Below, piece by piece: positions 36,502 through 59,400 of a DNA stretch of 64,000 nt. The DNA is from Arbacia lixula. Taxonomy: Eukaryota; Echinodermata; Echinoidea; Arbacioida; Arbaciidae. The notes beneath the pieces were generated by a model. It had not been told where the DNA came from, searched no databases, and saw nothing but the letters and a program-made list of their open reading frames with translations. The stretch covers positions 33,167,850 to 33,231,849 of the forward strand of contig OZ022577.1 in assembly GCA_963669155.1 (NCBI GenBank). The letters run 5' to 3'. The translations under genes were made by a program, and so were the position numbers. How positions within the stretch are numbered: the first letter of the stretch is position 1; the number at the start of each line of letters is the position of its first letter.

Positions 36502-37134
36502 ATGAGTGGAGAGGATCCTGGGATTTCTAAAGATACGATGGAAGGTGAAAAAACAAGGAAGAAAAAGTCATCGGGAGATCGCTGTATGGTGATGAACTGT
36601 GGGTCGACTTACCAGACAACGACAGTACACGCAGTGCCTGGACCTCTACCCAGTGATGGTGGGACTGGGAGATACTCGCCTCTTCAGATGAGATGGATCA
36701 ATTTTATCAAAACCCATCGGGTCTTTGACCACACTCGCATGAAAAGAATTTGTGTATGTAGCAAACACTTTGATTCATCTCAGTATGATCAAACTCAGTT
36801 CCGAATGTATGAGATGGGTCTGCGGAAAAATCCTCCGAAACTGCTGCCAGATGCTGTCCCCCACATTTTCACTAACACTAACAGTTCAGCTGCCTCAACG
36901 TCTACTGGTGGACCTAGCTCATCTTTGCCATCGGCATCGCCATCGGATTCAACATCCAACATGTCCAAGAGCAAGGAAGCTGTGCCTGTAGCTGAGCCTA
37001 CGACAACACCAACGCGAGATGTGGCTGACTACCCTCCTCAGTCATCAAGTTTTGGAAGTGGAAAAATGCTGTTTGCATCAGACTCAGCCTCGAAACCAAC
37101 GAAACGACAACGAACGTCATATTTCAGAAAAAAG
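36502..37134 (+). CDS. THAP-domain first exon inside the TTAA element
   Basis: 211 codons from the ATG at 36502 to a GTAGGC donor. The THAP pattern is clear: CMVMNC, then HAVPG, the tryptophan in RWINFIKTHR, the second metal pair CVCSKHF, and a closing LLPDAVPHIF (AVPTIF-box-like). After about residue 115 comes a Ser/Thr/Pro-rich linker (SSAASTSTGGPSSSLPSASP) and a basic patch (KPTKRQRTSYFRKK). THAP domains bind DNA; here it would be the end-recognition domain of a transposase whose remaining exons are missing, or a captured host exon. Confidence 0.7.
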
Positions 37135-37313
37135 GTAGGCATTTATAAGTAGATCTAACAATAGTTACGGTGCATAATGAGACAAAGTTGGAGGTTATTT
37201 CTAACAATTAGTAATTGAATTACACTGCATAGATCTACAAAAGACTACAGGCATAGATTTTTTTTTATACTTTTTTAGATAACTTGTTAGTACACATAGA
37301 CCCTATAATTATA

Positions 37314-38018
37314 GGCAGTGTATACAGCCACACGCGTGTGTCTTTACCATCCAGCCACACGCATGTGGTTATATCCAGAACACCTATCGGGGGATAAAGC
37401 CACACGCCGCTAACAGTAACACTAACAGTAATATAGCGCGTTCGCGACAGCGCTGTAGCTCTGAAAGTTTTGAGTGATACAAATCGGAGGGTTAAAAAGT
37501 CCTAGAACTCCTTAATTACTGATTTAAAATTAAAATGCGATGGAGGCTACATTGTATATATATTGACGTTTGTATTGGAGGTATATCTGATGTTGGATCA
37601 CCGCAGTTCGCGTCTTGATTCATACCGATCGCGATGTAGTCGTACAAAACAAATGGGAGTCGCTCGCATCCCCATTTGTTTTGTACAGCGACTAGATCTA
37701 GATCTTTCGATCGCGATCGGTATGAATCAAGACGCAAACTGCGGTGATCCAACGTCAAATATCTCAAATGTGGGTAAGTTGTAGACATTTGCCGACAAAA
37801 TAAATTATACCTCCATTACAAACGTCAATACAATGTAGCCTCCATCGCATTTTAATTTTAAATCAGTAATTAAGGAGTTCTAGGACTTTTTAACCCTCTG
37901 ATTCGTATCACTCAAAACTTTCAGAGCTACAGCGCTGTCGCGAACGCGCTATATTACTGTTAGTGTTAGCGGCGTGTGGCTGGATGGTAAAGACACGCGT
38001 GTGGCTGTATACACTGCC
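37314..38018. mobile_element. 705-bp foldback element with 9-bp target duplication
   Basis: Nearly the whole element is one inverted repeat: GGCAGTGTATACAGCC starts the left arm and GGCTGTATACACTGCC ends the right. The arms match closely to a short centre near 37660-37690. The flanks carry the identical 9-mer ATAATTATA at 37305-37313 and 38019-38027. A 9-bp duplication with long TIRs suggests the Mutator-like group. It is inserted in the intron behind the THAP exon, so it is younger than the host element. Confidence 0.8.
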
Positions 38019-38890
38019 ATAATTATAAGGCTATTCTTGCTCAAATTTGGATTCCAAAAAAAAAAAAAAGAATGAAACAATTTTTTCTTCCCATGTGTAT
38101 AAAGTTGAATTTGTAATTAGTACTATTTGTAATAACCAATGCCTAATGTACGTATTGTATGGTAGTGGATCATTATTATCAACCACTTTTTTTTTTTTTT
38201 ATGCACAACGAAAGTCAAAGCTAAAGAAAGCCAACATGCACAAGTTTCTCGCGATCACGTCACAACATAAATATAGAGTACACGTGCGCTGGCTGCAAGC
38301 ATGCACACACACACACACACGAGCGCCCATACGCATAGCATGCAGTATACTGGACAAGTTCAAGCAAGCAGCGCGCTCGAGTGTGTATGAGCTGGGTGGC
38401 GATGGCCGGATCTACTTTACGCTAGTATTCTCAAGTTGTAGAAAATAAGAAAATCAAGTGAAAATATTGACTAATAACTCATCGTTTGCAATCTTACTTC
38501 ACAATTTAAGACTTGAAAACCGTTATTTATACTTTTTTCTACATAGGGAGAGTAAAGATTTGTATATATGATTTGTAATTGTTTGATATGGCTTCCTTTG
38601 AAAAACATTGGTAAAATCTTCTCTCTCTTTCTGCACTGATTTTTGTATTGATACCAGACACTGGATATTACCCAAATCCCGTCCGTGACGTCACGCTCAG
38701 CGTGTACCTATGCGTCCAAGGCTTATCGGGGACTCTAAACAGGCTAATTTATATCGACTTTCAAACCAGAATATTGAGCGTTCAAATGAGTTTTCTGATA
38801 TGCTCTCTGTTTGAACAGCCTATATGAACTATATAAAGTGTGTATAACCAAAATTTACGGGAATTCGTGCCCTTCTTAATTCAACTTTAA

Positions 38891-40195
38891 TAGGAGCAAT
38901 ATTTTCTTGCCTCACTTCATTATTTGATTCCCACTTAATTTGCTTAAAGCTCATACATATTCATTGCTGACCTTTAGTATCATACTTGGTATTTCATATA
39001 TTAATCATGCATATTCTATTAGTTTTACTTTTGTGTTTTTATTGTAAGGAGTATATTCCTTATCATATTGTGTTTTTATGTTGCTGAATTACAAATGTAA
39101 CAAATATATGCCTTATCATAGCAGATAAGAGGGATTCCGTCAAGAACCAGCAGGTTCATTCAAGTGTGAAACCCAGTACGTAGGTGGTGACACGGTTGTG
39201 CGTGCCTTGTGTATGCCCATCAGCCTTCTATCTGCAATTCTATGTTACAGGCCCTCCTCTAATTTCCACCACGCCCCATTGACTCACCTCTTCCTCACCA
39301 CATCTATAATTTCATGTGCACACTTGAGTTCTATCTTCATAATGTAAATACAGCATCCCTCAACTCTGTGCATGCCATATGTGCCTTTTTCCACAAGCAA
39401 CACACACAAATCCAGCATTTTATCTGACACACAAAGGGTTAATAATATTCTGGACAATCACTTAGATTCTTAACAAAAAGAGGTTTTAACACAGGCAAAG
39501 TCAAATGTACCAGGCCTAAAAAAGTAATAAGTATTGCGACTGATCACAACTCAACTTGCGCTTGATATCAATGGTAGCTCTACACATTAGATATAGGGGA
39601 TTGAATTTGGCATCAATTCAGATCAATCTCAACTCTTATTAGATGGGGCCCAAATTTCATGAAAAGCTTAAAATTGTGTCATCCCTGTCAAGCTCAAAAA
39701 TACAAATGGTGGAAGACACTCTTGTTCAACAACTCACCGGTTTTGCACACAAGGAAGCACAGTTCACTGCACATGACACTCAAGGTAATACCACATATCT
39801 GGGCCCCATTGCATAAAACTGCTAACTCTGTCATTAATGGTAACTACCATGGCAACCATCATTCTGTGCAACATTGTTGCACAGATTGGGCAGATGAGGT
39901 AGGATCTTTAATAGTAAAAGATCTGATAAACCACTTCCTGAAACATGACAGAGTGCCACAAAACCCAGACCTAATCACAAAGGTCCAGTTGTCAGATGAA
40001 TCTTGCTGGAAGATACTGCTTGGGCAGATGAGGTATGATCTGCGATACTAAAAGATGTTTTTTTGATAAATATTCATTGCTATGCAGACATTATATCTAC
40101 CAATCTGATAAGCTGCTGTCCGGAACACTACACAGCGCCACAAAGCCCAAACCCACTCACACATGTCGAAGTGTCTAGTCAACACAATCCGGGTG
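38891..40195. other. Region downstream of NDUFAF7; no gene seen
   Basis: This includes the unplaced 3' UTR of NDUFAF7 (minus strand), a degraded GGGCCC/GCGATTGATC-type MITE at about 39531-39653, and a partial GCATAAAACT/TACCAT-type MITE at about 39801-39885. No coding exons. Confidence 0.5.
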
Positions 40196-51758
<11,563 letters not shown>

Positions 51759-52208
51759 GGTATAAAACATGGCAAATCAAACTTTTAAAAATATAAAAAG
51801 CAGGGCACCCGCATTGTGGCGCTTACGGTTGACTTCAGGAGCCGCAAAATACGTCCCTGCTGATCTAACTGACCTTGGCGCGGGTATAAATAAGCTCAAC
51901 GGGCACAAGCGAAGTAGTGTGCCCAGAGTTACGGGGACTGATTAAGGTTGAATACCGTAGAAAAGAGTCGCCGCGAGCAACTCGGCAACCGTCACGCATG
52001 TATCCATTTAGTCTCTTTCAAAGACAAAACTGATAATATCACTGAGCAATGTTACTAGAATGCACATTTAAGTGTTTTAAGAGCTAAAACATAAGACAAT
52101 TATATTTTTATATTATTTTGAAAGCACTAAAATGTTGAGAAAGATCAAGAATAGTGAAATTGTTTATTTTATTTCCAAAATATTAATGCCATAACCCTTG
52201 CAAAATGC
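51759..52208. promoter_or_regulatory. Probable shared promoter region of NDUFAF7 and NEPRO
   Basis: This separates the NDUFAF7 start codon (minus strand, 51758) from the putative first NEPRO exon (plus strand, about 52200). It is GC-richer than its surroundings between 51800 and 52010, as in many divergent housekeeping promoters. A TATAAATA word lies at about 51887. No other gene fits between them. Transcription starts were not determined. Confidence 0.45.
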
Positions 52209-52278
52209 AACATGTGTGGAGTATTCGGAAGAGGACCCGACAAGAACGACAGTACTGTCTGTGGTCTGTGGCGATATG
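52200..52278 (+). other. NEPRO: Putative untranslated first exon of NEPRO
   Basis: The segment ends in a GTGAGC donor at 52279 and would join to 53401 (acceptor TATATTCCAG). Two short upstream ORFs start here (ATG at about 52209 and 52213) and terminate within the next exon before the main ATG. The exon start is not defined. Confidence 0.35.
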
Positions 52279-52397
52279 GTGAGCATTTTTTTTATTAACT
52301 TATTGAATTGAATATTATGTAGACTTTGATTAGTTGTCAAATAATACTCTTTACGAAGACTAGTAACATGTCCATGTTCTTATGGAGCCGTAAACGT

Positions 52398-52882
52398 GTT
52401 ACACTCAGTCAAATCTCAAAATGGTATATCGACAGACAGTAGGCACCAGGCAGCTAGCCATGTCCACCTCGCTTCGATTTTGATTCCCATCAGCTGAAGT
52501 TCAAACCTGATGTTTATAAATGGAAATTCTTGTTGTTAAGAAGTGTGTGAATGTAAAGCTTTTGATTTATCATTTTTTGTATTATTGTTGGAAATAAACT
52601 CCCAATATGTTAAAACAGGAACAAAGTGTGTTATCGCATTTAGCACAAGAAGGGATCAGTAGTCGTTCGTAAAGTCGTTGGTAGCTTAAGAACAGCTCGG
52701 TGAAACACCCCCCAGTACAATGTCGAAAGGCAGCCACTATGTTATGATAATTGTTTGTGTGATGACCATGAAGCAAGGTGGACGTAGCAGCCTGGTGCCT
52801 GGTGCAAGTACTGTACCGTCGGTACATCAACAATTGCGTTTTACCAAGCGATAAACCATTTTGAGATTTGACCAAGTGTAAC
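52398..52882. mobile_element. TIR element in NEPRO intron 1
   Basis: The ends GTTACACTCAGTCAAATCTC and its inverted copy at 52854-52882 match, with homology continuing inward (GGCACCAGGCAG and CTGGTGCC, about 80 bp in all). A second inverted pair overlaps it (about 52482-52690 against 53020-53215), giving two crossed foldbacks. Confidence 0.6.
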
Positions 52883-53454
52883 CACACAGTCGCTAGATGT
52901 GGGATTCCTACATCCAGCCATGATTTAGAAGGCAGGTTAAATTTTCATATGTAAATTCTGCAGTGGTTTCCAAAGATAGCAGCCACGATATCGTACTGTA
53001 TAAAACACATAGCATAACTAATGCGACCTTCATAACACTTCTTGTGCCAAATCAGACACCACACTTTGTTCCTGTTGTAACATAGTGAGAGTTCATTCCA
53101 ACAATCCGAATCAAATTTTGACAAAATAAAAAAAATTTTCAGACACATGTTAACAACGAGAATTTTGATTTATAAACATCAGATTTGAACTTTAGCTGAT
53201 GGGAATCAAATTAATTGAGAATCTAGAATTTAGCACAAGAAAGGGTAACCAGTCGTGCGTAAAGTTATTCTTAGCTTAAGAACAACTTGGTCATACACTC
53301 CCCTTGTAATGTTAGACTTAACCATGACCACTCCTACCTCATACCTTTAAAGTTCATATTCAGTCATCTCTGTGTGTCTGACATGCTTCATATATTCCAG
53401 GAGAGGAAATTAATGATATTGTAGTGTGAGCATCAGGACTGAAAGGCTGTCGTC

Positions 53455-56400
53455 ATGTGGAACTCCAGGACGTTGATTCCCCCTCCCACAAACTTCCTCT
53501 CACCATCAGCAAGCAGTGATGGTAAGTAGAGTATAGTTGCTAGTTTGCACATTGTCAGTGAGACTTGAGCTTCATGTCTGCTGCATGTAGAGTCTGCATG
53601 TAACTACAAATGGATTATTACTAGCTCAGTAATTACCAAAATGCGTGGGTTATGGTCGACATTTTGTTTTCACTCATTTCGAAACCATCCTTAACATGTG
53701 TAATTATTGTACTTTTAATCAATTTTGTAAAATTTTGTCAGAAGGACTCATCAATGTAATACAAATTCTACAGGGAAATCTTGACAGCACTGGAACATGT
53801 ACACTCCAGCTCAAAGGAATTGGCAGAGGGAAAGGGAAAGGGAAGAAAGGGAAGGAGCTGCAGTATTAAACCGCGGTATATTTTGTCCAGTTCAGCATGA
53901 AACATGATGCTTTAGCCTAAGAGTATCATGTTTCATGCTGAACTGGACAAAATATACCACGGTTTAAAACTGTGGCTCCTTCCCTTTCTTCCATTTCCCT
54001 TTCCCTACATGTATGCCAATTCCTTTGAGCAGTAGTGTATGCGCGCAGCAGCATGAGGTGCACGCACTTAGCAATCCAGATTTTGTAGGAGTACATGTAT
54101 TTGGGGGTCTTGTTAACTTCACAAAATTCACAAAAGTAAAAACCCCTCATAAAAATAGCAGCTCATGCATAATCTACCGGTATCTCTCGAATGTTCCATT
54201 GTAGAAAGCTCCTGGTTGGCACTTATTTCTACCCTGAGGAGCATCCAGGAGAACCAGGAGCTCAGCGGCCCGCTGCTCAAGGGAGAGCAGATGACACTGA
54301 GCAGGCTGCTGTACAAGAGCAAGAATTCTCAGCGCAGATGGAAGGTCTACCAGCTGCTTGTCAAGGTGAGGTGGAAAACAAAGGCCCTGGCTTATTAAAG
54401 AGATGCAATTCTCCCTATCGCATATAGCCGATATCAAGCGATATCACCTCGCGATACCCATATCTGATCGATTGCTCTTGGGACGTATACTTCCGGTAAG
54501 AGTTTGGTATTTGGTAATTAACGCAATAATGGACAGAATCTGTAATTTCGACCCTCGTAAACATTGTTATGTTAATACCTCTTCATACACAAGCAAACAG
54601 GGATCGACCTGACGACCTATTTTGAAGAATGTGTGTGTCACGATTAAAGGACTTTCTTAGCGAAAGAGATGTTCCTACAACAGGCAAAGGAAGGAATGAA
54701 CTTGAAACTCTCGCCAGGAAAGCCGAGAATGTTTACCCCGTAAGAGAGGAATGCGACTACGCCGAGACGGAACGCGAGCGCTGTTGGGTGTGTGCGGAAT
54801 GGCTACCCCAGTCTTACCCTGGTCCCGACCAGGGTAATTATTCTCCAGAATTCTCCGAAGGTTTTCTAGAGGTTGTCCTGTGTCAAGCGTCATAATAGAC
54901 AAAGGGTAACTTGTTCGCCGGAGGTTCTCTGGAGGCTACCTAGCAATTTTTTCTCTGTCAAGACGGGGTATAAGGGGAAGAGAAAAGTGCATAGATTTTT
55001 CTTCTACGAAAGTCTGAAACAATTGCAAATGAAATTATTTCTTCATATCATGACCTAAATACACAACCAATTTTCATTTTCCAAATGGGATAAACGCATA
55101 GAGAGTGCTGTAAAGACCACAAGATTTAAATCCTAGTTTACTAATGTTGTTAACACTTCATTATCTATTTCAGTTGAATAAATGTTTGGAGCGACTGACA
55201 GAAGTTCCTGTATGCTCCTACGCTGCACTCATGGCCTCAGGTTGTAAGCAGTAAGTTGAAAATAATTGTCTATAAAAGTAAAATATTCAGTGCTGTGCAT
55301 GCTCCAGGAGAAATATAGCTGTGTTTGCATTTATGCATCTCAGTGTGCAACATTGCTTTGTACCATAGGGGTGGGTTAGATTTGACCTGTTGGTGCAAAA
55401 TACACTTGATATATGCTATTGTAAATGATGCTGCAAGTACCCAAGCTCTGCAACATCACAATTCTTAAAATTACTAGCATCCTTTATTAAAGATATGCAA
55501 AGCATTATATAATACACAAAAGATAACTTCTATATTTAGGATTAAAGTTTATGTAGGCATTTGAAATTTGAAATTTGTGGAAACAGGATATGACTTAACA
55601 TCATATTGCTACCATATATATTCTGTCACAATCTTTTCTCCTTGTGTTTGTCTGTGTCTGTCTGTGTGTCTCTCCATCCATTTCTCTTTGAATATGTATT
55701 TGTCTATTAATCTCTTCTTTGTTTACCCATTATGGTATGAATTTCACTTCTTCACATTGATCTTAACCTCTCCTCTCCTATTCTAACTTCATACCCCTGC
55801 TCCTGTCCACTCCTCTCCCCTCCCCCTAACATCTGATCTCTCCGTTTCGTTGCTGTCCCAGAAAAGGACGAAAGAGGACTGTTACCGTGACAGTGAAGGA
55901 CCCCGCCCTGCCCAGTCGGCAAATGCTGGACTACTTGTGTGTGAGTCTACAGGGCTGTGCCAAACTCAGCATCCACATCACAGGGCTCTGCCAGCAGGCT
56001 GCAGTGTATCCTTTAGATCATGGTGGTTCATATGTCCTTCTGTATGCCTCCACAGCACAGTGGCTAAAAGCATTCTGCCCTATGTGGCACAAGGCACAAG
56101 GAAGCAACTCCAATGTAGTTTATAGATGAATTTAGATAAAAGATATTGAATTTATTCAGCACTACATGAGTTTATGTGTAGTATTCTTCTGTGAAAAGTT
56201 ACCTCTTTATTTCTGCATTCCTGCAGAACAAAGGCGATTGGATTCATTCTTTAAAACAATATTTGCTGGTTACTATGGAAAGCAGAGCCTATTATGTCAG
56301 AGATTAAGACGACATGAACATTGGGGTGAGGGCATTCTAAATGTTAAGAGCGAACTTATCTACATTTGATGCCCATGCACACAGTTTCAACATGACATTG

Positions 56401-59400
56401 TGGTACCAATCCACTATTTGGACATGCAAATGGAAGAGTGTTTACTTCGGTGAGGTTTAAATTCAGTTAGATTTTGTTTTCATTGGCCCATATGCCGCCC
56501 ATCTTCCTCTGTGCATTGGTGCATAAAGGTAAGGGATACCTGAGGTACTGTTTATGAGCCGTCCTGCTGTAATTACAGAGGTTATGATTTTGTTTGGTTT
56601 TTCAGTGATATCATCATTTTTGTGATCATTTCTTCCTGGTATCCTGATATCACAGAAGAATGGGTCATGGCAGAATGGCACCCTACTGATAATGAATTCC
56701 ATAGTCCACACCACTACTACCCTTCACCTGTAAACTTCTGAAAATTGTGGAAAGTTCCTTGACCTTTTCCTGCCAGCATTATCGTGCAGACGCTTCACAG
56801 CGGAATGTTCATCAGCAACAACATCATCCTGCTCTCCCTGGTCAGCCGCATCAGGTGAGAGGAGCAGATCTCACGGACCTTGGCCATGTTACATGTATGG
56901 GTTTCATTTATTGTAACTTACCATCAATGGTAACTACCATGGCAACAGCCAATGAGCTCTCATTATTGCACATGTTTCCATGGTAGTTACCATTAATGGT
57001 AAGTTACACTAATTGACAACCTATATGGCCTTCGTGTGGATGTAGCTTGGTTGTTGGGCATTTAAAGCACTAAGTTATTCAATAAAGCGGTATGGCTCCA
57101 CCTCCACCTGAGAAAAGAGGAGAATAATGATGAATAGACTAGTCTTTGAGTGCTAGACTACATTTTTCAGTTTTGAACAGAAATTTCTAAGAACTTGGGA
57201 GCCAGGCTACTGTGGATGTGGCATTTCTAGACAGTCCTACTAAAACCAGCCAAGAAGCAGCTGAGAGCCAGTGATGTAGTACTCCTGTTCTCCAGGCCTT
57301 GAGAATCGACCTCAAGGGTTTGGGCCTCGACTACGATACCTCTAAGAGCCAGTGATGTAATGCCATAGCCCATCTTTTCTGCAGGCATTAAAGGGATAGT
57401 CCACCCTGAAATTAAGTTGATTTTAATAAAAGTTTTTTGCTGCTTAGGGTGACTCTTGAATGCTCTTTAGAGGACGACACATCAATACTATTTGACAACA
57501 TTTCATGAAAGTCTAAGCTTTTCTACAGAGAATGTGGCTCTTAATGAAAGAAGTATGTCAAAGGAGAGGCTTCATAGCAAACTATTACAAGTGTGTTAAA
57601 CAGTGATGTAGCTCTCATTTTTAATAAAATTTGCAACATCGACTACATGGCTGTGATGCCATGGATGAGTGAGGCTTGCTATGTAGATTGTGCACACAGT
57701 TTCTCCAACATTCACTTTGTTGAAGGTTGACATCAGTACTCAAGGTAAAGTCAAATTATTATATATTTATGTTATGAATTGAGAACTACATTGTTAGAAC
57801 TTATGACATATTCTTATTGCATTTCTTTGCCCAGAGTCCTAGCGTGCAATTTTCTGAAAACAGCGATTGGGTGGTATGACACACTTCTTCCTTTGAGGTC
57901 CTGTCTTTCTGCTGCAAATGCTGAATGGGTAAGTAGTGTCGCATACCAACTTATTTTAAACATTGTTGCATTATTTGTATAGTTATTTGGAAAATACCAC
58001 AAAAATGGAAGAAAATACTGTATCCTTAGCTTCCCCTCACCAGATTCGAAGTGGAAACTGAGTTATATCGATTACTAGATTTCAAGTTGAGGTTTGGACG
58101 TATCCTCCAAAACTCAGCCATTCCTGTAGCCTAGAGACCTAAGACCCTCTTCTTGTGAGTTCAAGGCCCCATCTTGAAAAGAATTGCGATTAATTGAATC
58201 AAAGTCAAAGTCCAATTCCCTATCTCTAATTCCTGATTCCTGCCAAGTTTCATGACTTTTGTAACAGGGCTACCCTGTATCTAACTCAAGAGAGAATGGA
58301 AGCCCTGATTACAGCTGTATGGTTCTAGTGTGATGACAGATTCTGTAATCGTTACCCCAACTTTCCGTTATCGATACAACATTTCAATGGGTTTTGGTAT
58401 AGTTCTAACATGTATAACATCAAATGTGAAGTACCCTGTGAAATAGACCAACCCTAATCACCGGGCAGTAGAGATATGACAATTTGCACTTTTATAAGTT
58501 TGTAATTATGTTTCTTATCCTCTTGTAACAGCTGGACAAGGAAACTGAGTTACCATTAACCCTGACAGAGTGGCTGGGAGAAGAGGCTATTCAGCTCTTT
58601 GCTCTCCCCGAAAGGTAAGTGAGATATTATTTTGATGGTTAGAAACACATGTGCTAACTTCTTTGCCAGCCATACATGTATGTTGATCTGTTCAAGGGAA
58701 TACTTGTAGGTCATATATAGTTATGTGGAGCTAGACTATGGAAGGGAATACATTTACTTTCCTTTTCGGCTACTTGCATCAGCATTGGAAATTTGTACAT
58801 TTATTGCAAATGCTTTTGCTCCATGTAACTATTGGCACGAAAAATTAACCATGTGTCGCTTTATAGCAGCATATTTCTTTTGAAGGAGAAAATATGAGTT
58901 TTTATGCCTCCGCCACGAAGTGGCCGGAGGCATTATGTTTTCGGGTTGTCAGTCAGTCCGTCCGTCAGTCCGTCCGTCTGTCCCAAATCTGTTTAGGCAA
59001 TATCTTAAGAACCATAAAGCAGATTTGCTTCAAACTTGGTACATGTATTTATTGCATGAAACTAATGAAGTTTATGAAATTGTGGTCAAATCTGATTGAG
59101 GTCAAAGGTCAAAGATCAATGAACTTTGTAAAAATTGCCCAAAATTGACCTTTTTCACAATAAATACAAATCCAAGGGTGCAATTCTCATTAAACATGGT
59201 ACAAAGATGGATCACTACTTGGGGATAGACTGGTGACGTTTTTGGTAAAATTCCTGAAAGGTCAGAGGTCAAAGGTCAATGAAATTTTGTGAAAATTTGC
59301 CAAAAATGGACCTTTTTCACAATAAATCCAAATCCAAGGATGCAATTCTCATTAAACTTGGTACAAAGATAGATCACTACTTGGGGATAAACTGTTTATA

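Larger units (their letters stand above)
35499..38890 (+). mobile_element. TTAA-flanked DNA transposon carrying a THAP exon (Kolobok-like)
   Basis: The ends are perfect 19-bp inverted repeats, TTAAAGTTGAATTAAGAAG at 35499-35517 and its complement at 38872-38890, so TTAA sits at both borders. A second, 25-bp perfect inverted pair lies symmetrically about 197 bp in, at 35696-35720 and 38670-38694 (CGGACGGGATTTGGG core). It contains a THAP-domain exon and a nested foldback element. TTAA targets occur in piggyBac and Kolobok elements. The ends lack the CCY start usual for piggyBac, and THAP fingers are, from memory, associated with Kolobok, so Kolobok is favoured. No catalytic domain was found. 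Confidence 0.65.

Noticed and set aside
37516-37788. ORFs on both strands in the centre of the foldback element
   Set aside because: They mirror each other because the sequence is a palindrome; not coding.
38316-38335. CRISPR-like or regulatory meaning of the CA repeat
   Set aside because: A plain (CA)n microsatellite; no CRISPR arrays are expected or seen in this eukaryotic sequence.
53645-54204. ORFs across the NEPRO intron hairpin
   Set aside because: They are explained by the inverted repeat; the true exon begins at 54205 in another frame.
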